From the NCBI RefSeq assembly GCF_022919715.1, contig NZ_CP095042.1:186001-250000 (forward strand): 64,000 nucleotides of DNA, read 5' to 3'. Origin of the DNA: Agromyces sp. H17E-10 (GTDB lineage Bacteria > Actinomycetota > Actinomycetes > Actinomycetales > Microbacteriaceae). The position numbers and the translations under genes were made by a program. The notes under the pieces are model-generated. The model ran no database searches, was not told where the DNA came from, and saw nothing but the letters and a program-made list of their open reading frames with translations. Below are positions 13,392 through 22,604 of the stretch, in pieces. How positions within the stretch are numbered: the first letter of the stretch is position 1; the number at the start of each line of letters is the position of its first letter.

Positions 13392-14180
13392 CTAGTGGGT
13401 GATGAGCTTGGAGAGGAAGTCCTTCGCGCGGGCGCTCTGCGCGTTCGTGAAGAACTCGTCGGGCGTCGCCTCCTCGACGATCTGCCCGTCGGCCATGAAG
13501 ACCACACGGTCGGCCGCCTTGCGGGCGAAGCCCATCTCGTGTGTGACGACGACCATCGTCATGCCGTCCTGCGCGAGCCCCACCATCACGTCGAGGACCT
13601 CGTTGATCATCTCGGGATCGAGCGCCGAGGTCGGCTCGTCGAAGAGCATGACCTTCGGGTTCATCGCGAGCGCGCGGGCGATCGCGACGCGCTGCTGCTG
13701 GCCGCCCGACAGTTGCGCCGGCAGCTTCGACGCCTGCTGCCCCACGCCCACCCGGTCGAGCAGCACCTTCGCCGCGCGCTCGGCATCGGCCTTCGACTGG
13801 TGCTTGACCTTGATCGGGCCGAGCGTGACGTTGTCGAGCACGGTGAGGTGCGAGAACAGGTTGAACGACTGGAACACCATGCCGACGTCGGCCCGGAGCG
13901 CCGCGAGCTCCTTGCCCTCCTGCGGCAACTCATCGCCGTCGATTCGGATGGTGCCGGAGGTGATCGTCTCGAGTCGGTTGATGGTGCGGCAGAGCGTCGA
14001 CTTGCCCGACCCCGACGGGCCGATGACGACGACGACCTCGCCGCGGTGCACCGTGAGCGAGACGTCCTTCAGGGCGTGGAATTCGCCGTAGTGCTTCTCG
14101 ACGTGGTCGACGACAACGAGTGGCTCACCGCGGCGAGCACTGATGTTCGAGGTCGGCGGGCCGGACTGGGTTGGCTCCAT
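13392..14180 (-). CDS. Amino-acid ABC transporter ATP-binding protein (GluA-like)
   Basis: ATPase of the importer, 262 residues. Walker A is GPSGSGKST near residue 52, followed by the Q-loop region [17 protein letters not shown], the signature [15 protein letters not shown] and Walker [12 protein letters not shown] with the H-loop VVTHEMGFA. It is about 20 residues longer than GluA/GlnQ at the N-terminus, so a start further inside cannot be excluded. It is first in the order ATPase, binding protein, permease, permease, the gluABCD arrangement. The 113 bases upstream hold no recognisable gene. Confidence 0.88.
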   Translation of the reverse strand: MEPTQSGPPTSNISARRGEPLVVVDHVEKHYGEFHALKDVSLTVHRGEVVVVIGPSGSGKSTLCRTINRLETITSGTIRIDGDELPQEGKELAALRADVGMVFQSFNLFSHLTVLDNVTLGPIKVKHQSKADAERAAKVLLDRVGVGQQASKLPAQLSGGQQQRVAIARALAMNPKVMLFDEPTSALDPEMINEVLDVMVGLAQDGMTMVVVTHEMGFARKAADRVVFMADGQIVEEATPDEFFTNAQSARAKDFLSKLITH

Positions 14181-14293
14181 ACCCCCAAAACTAGGGAGAT
14201 TCTGTACCTCGCCGCCAGAGCATTCACGGCGGGTTTACCGATTCGTGATCAGCGAGCACGGCTCAGCGATGGCGGTCTGCGGCCCGATCCCGC

Positions 14294-15094
14294 TCAGCTG
14301 CGCTGCGCGAACGCACTCTCGTAGAGGCAAACCGATGCCGCTGTCGCGAGGTTCATCGACTCGGCGTGGCCGTAGATCGGGACCGTGACGACACGGTCGA
14401 CGAGCGCCAGCTGCTCGTCGGGCAGGCCTCGGGCCTCGTTGCCGAAGAGCCACGCGGTCGGCTTCGCGAGCGACCCGTCGTTGCGCGCTGCGAGCAGGTC
14501 TTCGCCCTTGATGTCGGCGGCGAGCACGGTGAGCCCGGCTGCGCGCGCTCGGGCGAGCACGTCGTCGAGGTCGGCGCCGACGGCGACGGGCACGTGGAAG
14601 ATCGAGCCCGTCGACGACCGGACGACCTTCGGGTTGTAGAGGTCGACGGCGCGCCCCGTCATGATGACGGCGTCGGCGCCGGCGGCGTCGGCTGCACGGA
14701 CGATCGTGCCCGCGTTGCCCGGGTCGCGCACCTCTTCGAGGATGGCGATGAGTCTCGGGGATGCCGCGAAGACGTCTTTGACGGCGGTCGGGAACTGTCG
14801 GCACACCGCGGCGAACCCCTGCGGCGTGACAGTGTCGGCCATCGACGCGAGCACTTCTTCAGTGACGTACTCGGTCGTGAGCCCCGCGAGGACCGCGGCC
14901 TCCGCGATCTCGGGGTAGCGGTCGAGCGCCGTCGGCGTGGCGTAGAGCTCGACGAGGAGCTCGGGTCGGAACTCGAGGGCCTCGGCGACCGCCTGCGGCC
15001 CCTCGAGCAGGAACAGCCCGCTCTCGGCGCGCGCCGCCTTCTTGGCGAGCTTCGCGACGGCGCGGACACGCGGCGAGCGGGGGTTCTCGAGCAT
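14294..15094 (-). CDS. TrmH/SpoU-family RNA 2'-O-methyltransferase
   Basis: SAM-dependent ribose methyltransferase of the SPOUT class, 266 residues. An N-terminal substrate-binding domain (FLLEGPQAVAEAL) precedes the catalytic domain. Motif 1 is DPGNAGTIVRAADAAGADAV, motif 2 is WLFGNEARGL and motif 3 is VPIYGHAESMNLATAASVCLYE, which together form the knot and SAM site. The target (23S rRNA or tRNA) cannot be told from sequence. TAGACT lies 6 bases before the ATG with no Shine-Dalgarno, which suggests a leaderless message. Confidence 0.9.
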   Translation of the reverse strand: MLENPRSPRVRAVAKLAKKAARAESGLFLLEGPQAVAEALEFRPELLVELYATPTALDRYPEIAEAAVLAGLTTEYVTEEVLASMADTVTPQGFAAVCRQFPTAVKDVFAASPRLIAILEEVRDPGNAGTIVRAADAAGADAVIMTGRAVDLYNPKVVRSSTGSIFHVPVAVGADLDDVLARARAAGLTVLAADIKGEDLLAARNDGSLAKPTAWLFGNEARGLPDEQLALVDRVVTVPIYGHAESMNLATAASVCLYESAFAQRS

Positions 15095-15100
15095 GGTTCC

Positions 15101-15106
15101 AGTCTA
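15101..15106 (-). promoter_or_regulatory. -10 element of a leaderless methyltransferase promoter
   Basis: TAGACT on the minus strand with a 6-base gap to the ATG at 15094. No convincing -35 element is seen. Confidence 0.45.
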
Positions 15107-15159
15107 TTCGGGGAGTCGGGTCGGGTTCGGGATGCCTCGGCGGGGGCATCCCGGACAGG

Positions 15160-15197
15160 CGAACGGCCCGGCACCCACCTGGGTGCCGGGCCGTTCG
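15160..15197 (-). terminator. Hairpin terminator after rplT
   Basis: Perfect 18-bp inverted repeat (15160-15177 with 15180-15197) and minimal loop, 15 bases beyond the rplT stop. It separates the infC-rpmI-rplT operon from the methyltransferase gene. Strong stem, no U-tract. Confidence 0.85.
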
Positions 15198-15212
15198 AGG
15201 AGAAGTCGTCGC

Positions 15213-15599
15213 TTACGCGGCGGTCTTCGGGGCCGACGTGTCGGCCGGCAGTGCCTTCTTGGCCGTCTCGACGAGCGCGGCGAAGGTGGAGGGCTCGTTC
15301 ACCGCGAGCTCCGCGAGGATACGGCGGTCGACCTCGACACCCGCGAGGCCGAGGCCCTGGATGAGGCGGTTGTAGGTGAGGCCGTTCTGACGCGAGGCCG
15401 CGTTGATCCGCTGGATCCACAGGCGACGGAAGTCGCCCTTCTTCTTGCGACGGTCGTTGTACGAGTAGACGAGCGAGTGGGTGACCTGCTCCTTCGCCTT
15501 GCGGTAGAGGCGCGAACGCTGGCCGCGGTAGCCCTCGGCGCGCTCGAGGATGACCCGACGCTTCTTGTGCGCATTGACTGCGCGCTTCACTCTTGCCAT
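15213..15599 (-). CDS. rplT: 50S ribosomal protein L20
   Basis: Assembly protein of the large ribosomal subunit that binds 23S rRNA. The 128-residue product starts [15 protein letters not shown] and contains the characteristic basic helix ([20 protein letters not shown]) and the globular part with [18 protein letters not shown]. Last gene of infC-rpmI-rplT. L20 represses this operon in several bacteria; no L20-binding pseudoknot was identified here. Confidence 0.98.
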   Translation of the reverse strand: MARVKRAVNAHKKRRVILERAEGYRGQRSRLYRKAKEQVTHSLVYSYNDRRKKKGDFRRLWIQRINAASRQNGLTYNRLIQGLGLAGVEVDRRILAELAVNEPSTFAALVETAKKALPADTSAPKTAA

Positions 15600-15648
15600 G
15601 ACTCTGTTTCTTCCTTAACGGGCCAAATAGCCGATGTATGCTGCCGGC

Positions 15649-15843
15649 TCAGTGGCCGAGAAGCTTCTTGATGTTCTTGGCGTCGGGCGCCGAGACGACC
15701 TTGTCCACGTTCAGACGGGCCTTGCGCTTCGAGGCCTTGACCTCGAGGTTGTGGCGCATACCGGCCTGCTGCTTCTTGATCTTGCCGCTGCCGGTGATCT
15801 TGAAGCGCTTCTTGGACCCGGAGTGGGTCTTCTGCTTCGGCAT
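15649..15843 (-). CDS. rpmI: 50S ribosomal protein L35
   Basis: Small basic large-subunit protein of 64 residues, [15 protein letters not shown] to KKLLGH, the normal length and sequence pattern. It lies between infC and rplT, 57 bases after infC and 49 before rplT. AAGGAGAAAC before the ATG is the ribosome site. Confidence 0.98.
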   Translation of the reverse strand: MPKQKTHSGSKKRFKITGSGKIKKQQAGMRHNLEVKASKRKARLNVDKVVSAPDAKNIKKLLGH

Positions 15844-15900
15844 CTCGTGTTTCTCCTTGGTTCTGCCGTCACGCGGGTGACGGACGCGGGGTGCTTGGGC

Positions 15901-16521
15901 CTACGCCTCGGTGGGCTCGGCCGCCTGCGGCTCGGAATCGGCCGGGGCGTCCGCCGCCGGTCGCGACTTCGCCGCAGCTCGCTGTGCATTCGCCTCGGCC
16001 TTGGCCTCGGACTTGTTCTTGAGGGGCGCGATGACCATGACCATGTTGCGACCGTCGATCGTGGGGTTGTGCTCGACCGTGCCGAACTCGGCCACGTCTT
16101 CGGCGAAGCGCTGCAGCAGGCGCACGCCCATCTCGGGACGCGACTGCTCGCGCCCGCGGAAGAGGATCATCGCCTTGACCTTGTCGCCGGCCTTCAGGAA
16201 GCCGACGGCGCGCTTCATCTTGGTCTCGTAGTCGTGCTTGTCGATCTTGAGGCGGAACCGGACCTCTTTGAGGATGGTGTTCGCCTGGTTGCGCCGGGCC
16301 TCTTTCGCCTTCTGCGCAGCCTCGTACTTGTACTTGCCGTAGTCCATGATCTTGACGACCGGCGGACGAGAGTTCGGGGCGACCTCGACGAGGTCGAGGT
16401 CGGCCTCCTGCGCAAGCCGCAGGGCCACCTCGATCTTCACGACGCCGACCTGCTCTCCGCCTGGGCCCACGAGGCGGACCTCGGGAACGCGGATACGGTC
16501 ATTGGTACGCGGATCGCTGAT
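15901..16521 (-). CDS. infC: Translation initiation factor IF-3, apparent ATC start
   Basis: Binds the 30S subunit and rejects non-canonical start codons. The family N-terminus begins with [16 protein letters not shown], and an in-frame TAG lies five codons before it. No ATG, GTG or TTG lies between that TAG and these residues. AGGAG lies 7 bases before an ATC, so ATC is the likely start, giving 206 residues. Use of AUU or AUC by infC for self-regulation is established in other bacteria. The N-domain, basic linker ([16 protein letters not shown]) and C-domain are intact. An alanine-rich tail of about 35 residues follows the core. A start at the GTG at 16470 would delete conserved residues and is unlikely. 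Confidence 0.93.
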   Translation of the reverse strand: MSDPRTNDRIRVPEVRLVGPGGEQVGVVKIEVALRLAQEADLDLVEVAPNSRPPVVKIMDYGKYKYEAAQKAKEARRNQANTILKEVRFRLKIDKHDYETKMKRAVGFLKAGDKVKAMILFRGREQSRPEMGVRLLQRFAEDVAEFGTVEHNPTIDGRNMVMVIAPLKNKSEAKAEANAQRAAAKSRPAADAPADSEPQAAEPTEA

Positions 16522-16533
16522 GCGTGTACTCCT

Positions 16534-16602
16534 CTACTCAAGCTGTTTCATGCGCCGAAGGAGGAGATTCACGTATTCGCGCGGATTCTCACCGCGGCTC
16601 AT
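16534..16602 (-). CDS. Upstream ORF in the infC leader, same frame as infC
   Basis: A 22-codon ORF ([14 protein letters not shown] to MKQLE) ends at the TAG that lies four codons before the infC ATC, in the same reading frame. An AGGG 7 bases before its ATG is a weak ribosome site. A ribosome terminating here would release next to the infC ribosome site, so coupling or readthrough could set IF-3 levels. Function is inferred only from position. It could also be chance, since stops are rare in this GC-rich sequence. Confidence 0.4.
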   Translation of the reverse strand: MSRGENPREYVNLLLRRMKQLE

Positions 16603-16754
16603 ACGGCACCCTGTCTACTTCCACCTCGCGAACTGCGGCGTGGAAGCGGAGTGCAATCGACCCGGTAACCTTGATGAAGCGGTATGCGCGGGTGGGAGAT
16701 TCTCCACTTTCGTACCGGGGAGAAGCCCCGGAGCCCGAAGTAGTCTAGCAGAGG

Positions 16755-17192
16755 ATGTCTGTGACCCAGAACACGCCCGCCCCCGCGGGTTCCGACGAGT
16801 CCACCCACGACCAGCACGACCTCGCGGTCGGCGACGCCGCGGCCTACGAAGAGGTCGTCGAGGGAGAGTTCGAGGGCGCCGCCCGCGACATCGCCGAGGT
16901 TCCTGCCGTCGAGATCATCACGACCGCGGCCGTGCACCTCATGAGCGCGGCGGCCGTCAAGGTCGGCCTCGCCGACGACCCCGACTCGCAGCTCGACCTC
17001 GACGAGGCGCGCAAGCTCATCAACGCCCTGGCCGGACTCATCACGGCGGGCGCTCCCGAGGTCAGCGACATGCACGCCCGGTCGCTGCGTGACGGCCTGC
17101 GTTCGCTGCAGCTCGCGTTCCGCGAGGCCTCGCCCATCCCCGACGCGATCGGACAGGGACCCGGCGAGAAGTGGACCGGCCCGGTCAGCTGA
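16755..17192 (+). CDS. DUF1844 domain protein
   Basis: 145 residues with no signal peptide. The DUF1844 core covers about 50-120 (IITTAAVHLMSAAAVKVGL, LDLDEARKLINALAGLI), after an acidic N-terminal tail. The function of DUF1844 is unknown; proteins of this type commonly sit beside infC in actinobacteria, as here, divergently transcribed. TAGTCT lies upstream of the ATG and AGAGG serves as a possible ribosome site. A 16-bp palindrome (17181-17196) spans its stop codon. Confidence 0.85.
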   Translation: MSVTQNTPAPAGSDESTHDQHDLAVGDAAAYEEVVEGEFEGAARDIAEVPAVEIITTAAVHLMSAAAVKVGLADDPDSQLDLDEARKLINALAGLITAGAPEVSDMHARSLRDGLRSLQLAFREASPIPDAIGQGPGEKWTGPVS

Positions 17193-17232
17193 CCGGCCCG
17201 AAGCCCCCTCCGGCTCCGGCGCACGGCGCGGC

Positions 17233-18030
17233 TCAGCGCTGGCAGTTCGGGCACCAGAAGACGACCCGCTCCTGCGGGTCGGTGATCGCGTCGACCCGTT
17301 CGCGCCCGAGCTCGCCGCGCTCGATCGGGGTACGGCACGGACGGCACGGCTCACCGCCGCGCCCGTAGACCCAGAGCCGCTGCCCACGGCGGTCGACACC
17401 CGTCGTCACGCGGGCGCGCCGGTCGCGGTTGGCGACGATGAGACGGCGACCGAGCGCGACGACGCCGGCGAGATCGGCGACCTCCCCGACGGGACGATGC
17501 GGGCGGATGCCGCGCAGGAAGCAGAGCTCGTTGACGTACACGTTGCCGAGCCCCGCGAGGTTGCGCTGGTCGAGCAGGGCGACCGCGAGCGGAACCCCGG
17601 GGCTCGCGGCGAGTCGTTCGACGGCCGTCGCCGCATCCCAGTCGGCGCCGAGCACGTCGGGGCCGAGGTGTGCCAGCATCGCGGCCTCGTCGGCGCGCGG
17701 CACGACCTCGACCTCGCCGAGATCGAACCCGACGGCCTCGGCGTCGGCGGTCGCGAGCACGACCCGCGCGCGATGGGCGGGTTTGGTCCAGCGCTCGCCC
17801 GGCGCGTACACGCGCCACTCCCCCTCCATCTTCAGGTGGGTGCGGACGGAGGTCGACGCCGTGCGCACGATCAGGTGCTTGCCACGGCTCTCGACCGCTT
17901 CGACGACCTCACCCGCGAGATCGACCGTCGCATAGCGCGGAACCCGGAAGTCGGTGCGCACCAGCGTGCGCCCCTCGAGCACCGGACGCAGCCTTGCGGC
18001 CAACTGGTGGACCGAGTCACCTTCGGGCAT
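17233..18030 (-). CDS. nei2: Endonuclease VIII-like DNA glycosylase (Nei2 type)
   Basis: Fpg/Nei-family base-excision enzyme that removes oxidised bases and nicks the abasic site. The mature N-terminus is PEGDSVHQLA, with catalytic Pro2 and Glu3. The helix-2-turn-helix region is DQRNLAGLGNVYVNEL, and the C-terminal zinc finger has CRPC and CPNC pairs. The 265-residue length and the start resemble mycobacterial Nei2 more than MutM. The ATG lies inside the end of lhr (14-base overlap), so it is probably expressed with the helicase. It is convergent with the DUF1844 gene, with 40 bases between. Confidence 0.9.
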   Translation of the reverse strand: MPEGDSVHQLAARLRPVLEGRTLVRTDFRVPRYATVDLAGEVVEAVESRGKHLIVRTASTSVRTHLKMEGEWRVYAPGERWTKPAHRARVVLATADAEAVGFDLGEVEVVPRADEAAMLAHLGPDVLGADWDAATAVERLAASPGVPLAVALLDQRNLAGLGNVYVNELCFLRGIRPHRPVGEVADLAGVVALGRRLIVANRDRRARVTTGVDRRGQRLWVYGRGGEPCRPCRTPIERGELGRERVDAITDPQERVVFWCPNCQR

Positions 18031-21000
18031 CGAGCCGCAGTCCCTTCGGTGTCTCCCCGAACCCGGCCGAACGAAGTGCGGCGCCGAACGGCGAGCCGAG
18101 CACGAACGCCCCGTTGACCGACTCGACGGCCATCCTCCGCACCCGGCCCGAGCGCACCAGGTCGGCGATCGCGGATGCCGCGAGCGCGAGCCGTTCGTCG
18201 TCGTCGGTGTAGACGAGCACGGTCTTGCCGCCGCGCTCGACGTAGGCGACGAGGTCGCCGTCGGCGACGACGACGATCGCGCCGGCCTTGCGCGCCGCGC
18301 GGTGCGAGCTCTCGCCCGGCGGATCGGGCCACGGCAGGGCGGCGCCGTACGCGTTCGCCGGATCGGTCGCGGCGAGCGCGAGCACGCTCGGCGCGTCGGC
18401 GTCGCGGAGGTCGAGGTCGGCATGACTGCGCAGCCGGTCGACCGCCCCGGACGCCGCGAACTGCGCCGCACCGAGGCGCTCGACGAAGTAGCCGCGACGG
18501 GCGCGACCCGATTCCTCGAAGCCGCTCAGGGTCTTGTAGACGAGTGCGAACCCGCCGACGACGCCTTCGGCGACGGCGGCACCCCTCGTGACGACGCCGT
18601 AGCGGTCGAGGAGCATCTCGCCGAGCGCGTGGGCGCGTCTCGTGGCCTCGGTGTCGGCGACCGGCACGATCGACCACCGACCGGCGACCGACGGAGGACC
18701 GCTGCGGCTCGGCATGGTCGCCCGAGGGAGCGACCGCCCACGGAGCATCCGTGCGCGGGGCACCGGCCTGCTCGCCTTGTGGGCGCTGCGGCCGGCGCTC
18801 GTCAGCGCACGCACCGGGGCGAACGTGTCGTTCGTCACGAGGCCGGCCCAGACGAGCCCCCAGAGCGCGTCGACGATGGAGCCGTCGTCGACGGGCACGG
18901 TCACTTCGCCGCCCCCGGCCTGCCCCCCGCCGAATGCGCCGACCGCGTCGGCGAGCTGACGGAAGAAGAACGCACCGCCGGAGCCGAGTGCCACGAGCAC
19001 CTCGCGCTGAAGCGGGGTGAGGTCGAGGTCGACGGGCGGCGGGAGCGTGAGCGGCGCGGTCTCGGCGAGGTGGAGCGTGATCCAGCCGTCGTCGCCCGCG
19101 AGCTCGCCGGCGCCGGCCCACAGCACCTCGCCGCTCGCCATGAGCTCGTCGAGCATCGCCGGGCTGTAGTCGGCGACCCGCGACGGCAGCACGAGCGACT
19201 CCCACGCCGAGGCCGGCATGCGCACGCCCTCGAGCTGCTCGATCGTCGACGCGACGCCGTCGATGCCGCGCAGCGAGCCGCCGACCTGCTGCCACGCGGG
19301 CAGGAACCTCGCGAGTGCGCGCTGCGGAACGGGTTCGATCTCATGGCGCAGCGCGGCGAGCGAACGGCGTCGGAGCCGGCGGAGCACCTCGGCATCGCAC
19401 CACTCGGTCGACGTGCCGTGCGGACGGAACTCCCCCTCGACCACTCGCCGTTCGTCGGCGAGGCGGCGAAGGGCGGCCCGGGCGACCGCCACGCCGATGC
19501 CGAAGCGCTCGGCCACCTCGTCGACCGCGAACGGGCCGTGCGTGCGGGCGTAACGGCCGACGAGGTCGCCCATGGGATCGGCGACGTGCTCGCCGAACGC
19601 GACGGCGACCCCGGGCGGAACCGGTACACCGAGCGCATCGCGGAGGCGCCCGACGTCCTCCACCGCGGCGAGGTGCTCGCGGCCCGCGAACCCCACCCGG
19701 ACCACGCGGCGTGCGGCGACGAGCTCGGCCGCCGCCGCGACCGGGTCGGTCGTCTCGTCGACGCGGGCCGCGACCTCGTCGTCGGTGAGCGGGCCGAGCG
19801 CCATCAGCAGGTCGGCGACGCCCTCGGCGCCCCGGGCACGGCGCTCGGGTTCGAGCCGCTGGAGCTCGCGCTCGGTGAGCTCGATGACCCCGGGATCGAG
19901 GAGCTCGCGCAGCTCGACGCGACCGAGCAGCTCGCCGAGCAGCGACTGGTCGATCGCGAGCGCGGCGGCGCGGCGCTCGGCGAGGGGCGAGTCGCCCTCG
20001 TACATGAAGGCGCCCACGTAGCCGAACAGGAGCGTGCTGGCGAACGGGCTCGGGGCGTCGGTCGTCGTCTCGACGAGGCGAACGCGTCGAGCGGCCAGGT
20101 CGGCGGCGATCTCGACGAGGCCCGGCACGTCGTAGACGTCCTGGAGCACCTCTCGGACGGTCTCGAGGATGATGGGGAACGTCGGGAAGGCGCTCGCGAC
20201 CTCGAGCAGCTGCGCCGCCTTCTGCCGCTGCTGCCAGAGCGGCGAGCGGCGCCCCGGCTGGTAGTGCGGCAGGAGCAGTGCGCGTGCGGCGCACTCGCGG
20301 AAGCGGCTCGCGAAGAGCGCCGAGCCGCCGACCTCGTCGGTCACGAGCTGCTCGAGCTCGGCCGGCTCGAACCGGAAGAGGTCGGCGCCGGGCGGCTCGT
20401 CGCCGGTGTCGGGGATGCGCACGATGATGCCGTCGTCGGCCGCGACCGCGGCGCCGTCGACGCCGTGGCGCTCGCGCACCCGCGCCGCGACGGCGAGCGC
20501 CCACGGCGCGTGCACCGGCATGCCGAACGGCGAGTGCAGGATGACCCGCCAGTCGCCGAGCTCGTCGCGCGTGCGCTCGACGACGAGCGTGCGGTCGCTC
20601 GGCACCGCCCCCGTCGCGCGGCCCTGGTCGTCGAGGAACGCGATGAGGTTCGCAGTGGCGTACTCGTCGAGGCCGGACGCGGCGATGCGTGCGCGCGCAT
20701 CGGCCTCGGGCGCGGTCGACACCTCTCGCATGAACGCGCCGAGCGCCCGTCCGAGCTCGACCGGTCGACCCAGTCCGTCGCCCTTCCAGAACGGGACGCG
20801 CCCCGGCTGGCCGAACGCCGGCACGACGTTCACGCGGTCGAAGGTGATCTCCTGGATGCGCCAGCTCGTGGCGCCGAGGGCGAAGACGTCGCCGACGCGC
20901 GACTCGTAGACCATCTCTTCGTCGAGTTCGCCGACGCGCCGACCGGTCGTCTCGTCGCCGCCGACGAGGAACACGCCGAACATGCCGCGATCGGGGATCG

Positions 21001-22576
21001 TGCCGCCGCTCGTGACCGCGAGCCGCTGCGCCCCAGGCCGCCCCGTGACGACTCCGGCCTCGCGGTCCCAGACGACGCGCGGCCGCAGCTCGCCGAAGCG
21101 ATCGGAGGGATACCGACCGGCGAGGAGGTCGAGTGTCGCCTCGTACGCCGAGCGGGGCAGCGTCGCGAACGGTGCGGCGCGCCGCACCGTCGCGAACCAG
21201 CCCTCAACGTCGAGTTCGTCGACGGCGGCCGCGGCGATCGTCTGCTGGGCGAGGATGTCGAGCGGGTTCGCCGGCACCCGCATGGTCTCGATGAGCCCAG
21301 CGAGCATGCGTTCGGCCGCGACGGCGGTGTGCACGAGGTCGGCGCGGTGCTTCGGGAACATGACGCCCCGGGAGACCTCGCCGACCTGGTGGCCGGCGCG
21401 GCCGAGGCGCTGCAGCCCGCTCGCGACCGACGGCGGCGACTCGACCTGCACGACGAGGTCGACCGCGCCCATGTCGATGCCGAGCTCGAGACTCGACGTC
21501 GCCACGACGCAGCGGAGGCGACCCGACTTGAGGTCGTCTTCGATCTCGGATCGCTGCTCTTTGCTGACCGAGCCGTGATGCGCACGGGCGATGACGGGCG
21601 GCGCACCGACGGTCTGGCCGGACTGGGCCATGAGCGCGGCCGGCGGGCCGGCTGCGGTCGATGCCGCGACGAGTTCGGCCCGCTCGAGCTCGTCGAGGTG
21701 GAGCTCGTTGAGCCGCGCGGTCAGTCGCTCGGCGAGCCGACGCGAGTTCGCGAACACGATCGACGACCGGTGCTCGAGCACCCGGTCGAGGATGGCCTGC
21801 TCGACGTGCGGCCAGATGGAGCCCGTTGCGTCGTCGTTCGCCGGCAGTTGCGCCATGTCTTCGACGGGCACGACCACGCGGAGGTCGAACCGCTTCTCGG
21901 CCGGCGGCGCGACGACCTCGACCGGCGCGCTCGCGCAGAGGAATCGCGCCACCTCTTCGACCGGCCGAACCGTCGCCGAGAGCCCGATGCGCTGGGCCGG
22001 CCGCTCGAGGAGGGCGTCGAGCCGCTCGAGCGAGAGCGCGAGATGCGCCCCGCGCTTCGTGCCCGCCACCGCGTGGATCTCGTCGACGATGACCGTCTCG
22101 ACCGAGCGCAGGGTGTCGCGCGCCTGCGAGGTCAGCATGAGGAAGAGGGACTCGGGCGTCGTGATGAGGATGTCGGGCGGCGTGCGCAGCAGCGCGCGCC
22201 GCTCGTTCGCCGGCGTGTCGCCCGAGCGAACGCCGACGCTCACAGTGGGCGGTGCCGCGCCGAGCCGCTCGGCGACCCGTGCGATGCCCGTGAGGGGCGC
22301 GCGCAGGTTGCGCTCGACATCGACGCCGAGCGCCTTGAGCGGCGACAGGTAGAGCACCCGGGTGCCGGGCTCGCGAGTGGGCTCGGAGGTCAGCCGATCG
22401 ATCGCGGAGAGGAAGGCCGAGAGGGTCTTGCCGGAGCCGGTCGGTGCGACGACGAGTGCGTGCGAGCCGCCCGCGATGGCCCGCCAGGCGCCCTGCTGCA
22501 CCGCGGTCGGCGCACGGAACGCCTCGGCGAACCACGTGCGCGTCGCCTCTGAGAAGGCTGCCAGCGCATCCGTCAT
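18017..22576 (-). CDS. lhr: Lhr-family ATP-dependent 3'-5' helicase
   Basis: Superfamily 2 helicase of 1519 residues, the full length expected for Lhr. Walker A (APTGSGKTLSAFLSAIDRL) is near residue 50. The DEIH box is in VIVDEIHAVAGTKRG. Then come the SATV motif, ATSSLELGIDMG and the motif VI arginines QRLGRAGHQ. A winged-helix region and the long C-terminal extension with a DUF4015-like oligomerising region follow (assignment of the latter from general knowledge of Lhr). Mycobacterial Lhr is damage-inducible and unwinds RNA:DNA hybrids. Overlap with nei2 supports a joint repair role. The ATG at MTDALAAFSEATRTWF was chosen over an upstream in-frame start. Confidence 0.93.
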   Translation of the reverse strand: MTDALAAFSEATRTWFAEAFRAPTAVQQGAWRAIAGGSHALVVAPTGSGKTLSAFLSAIDRLTSEPTREPGTRVLYLSPLKALGVDVERNLRAPLTGIARVAERLGAAPPTVSVGVRSGDTPANERRALLRTPPDILITTPESLFLMLTSQARDTLRSVETVIVDEIHAVAGTKRGAHLALSLERLDALLERPAQRIGLSATVRPVEEVARFLCASAPVEVVAPPAEKRFDLRVVVPVEDMAQLPANDDATGSIWPHVEQAILDRVLEHRSSIVFANSRRLAERLTARLNELHLDELERAELVAASTAAGPPAALMAQSGQTVGAPPVIARAHHGSVSKEQRSEIEDDLKSGRLRCVVATSSLELGIDMGAVDLVVQVESPPSVASGLQRLGRAGHQVGEVSRGVMFPKHRADLVHTAVAAERMLAGLIETMRVPANPLDILAQQTIAAAAVDELDVEGWFATVRRAAPFATLPRSAYEATLDLLAGRYPSDRFGELRPRVVWDREAGVVTGRPGAQRLAVTSGGTIPDRGMFGVFLVGGDETTGRRVGELDEEMVYESRVGDVFALGATSWRIQEITFDRVNVVPAFGQPGRVPFWKGDGLGRPVELGRALGAFMREVSTAPEADARARIAASGLDEYATANLIAFLDDQGRATGAVPSDRTLVVERTRDELGDWRVILHSPFGMPVHAPWALAVAARVRERHGVDGAAVAADDGIIVRIPDTGDEPPGADLFRFEPAELEQLVTDEVGGSALFASRFRECAARALLLPHYQPGRRSPLWQQRQKAAQLLEVASAFPTFPIILETVREVLQDVYDVPGLVEIAADLAARRVRLVETTTDAPSPFASTLLFGYVGAFMYEGDSPLAERRAAALAIDQSLLGELLGRVELRELLDPGVIELTERELQRLEPERRARGAEGVADLLMALGPLTDDEVAARVDETTDPVAAAAELVAARRVVRVGFAGREHLAAVEDVGRLRDALGVPVPPGVAVAFGEHVADPMGDLVGRYARTHGPFAVDEVAERFGIGVAVARAALRRLADERRVVEGEFRPHGTSTEWCDAEVLRRLRRRSLAALRHEIEPVPQRALARFLPAWQQVGGSLRGIDGVASTIEQLEGVRMPASAWESLVLPSRVADYSPAMLDELMASGEVLWAGAGELAGDDGWITLHLAETAPLTLPPPVDLDLTPLQREVLVALGSGGAFFFRQLADAVGAFGGGQAGGGEVTVPVDDGSIVDALWGLVWAGLVTNDTFAPVRALTSAGRSAHKASRPVPRARMLRGRSLPRATMPSRSGPPSVAGRWSIVPVADTEATRRAHALGEMLLDRYGVVTRGAAVAEGVVGGFALVYKTLSGFEESGRARRGYFVERLGAAQFAASGAVDRLRSHADLDLRDADAPSVLALAATDPANAYGAALPWPDPPGESSHRAARKAGAIVVVADGDLVAYVERGGKTVLVYTDDDERLALAASAIADLVRSGRVRRMAVESVNGAFVLGSPFGAALRSAGFGETPKGLRLDARR

Positions 22577-22604
22577 GGCTCCATTCAATCGGATGCCGCC
22601 GACA

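Noticed and set aside
17181..17196. 16-bp perfect palindrome at the DUF1844 stop
   Set aside because: No loop, partly coding, so neither a plausible terminator nor clearly an operator; noted under the gene only.
17954..22552. 1532-codon plus-strand ORF opposite lhr
   Set aside because: Pure shadow of lhr codons; composition is Arg/Asp/Glu-rich without domain motifs.
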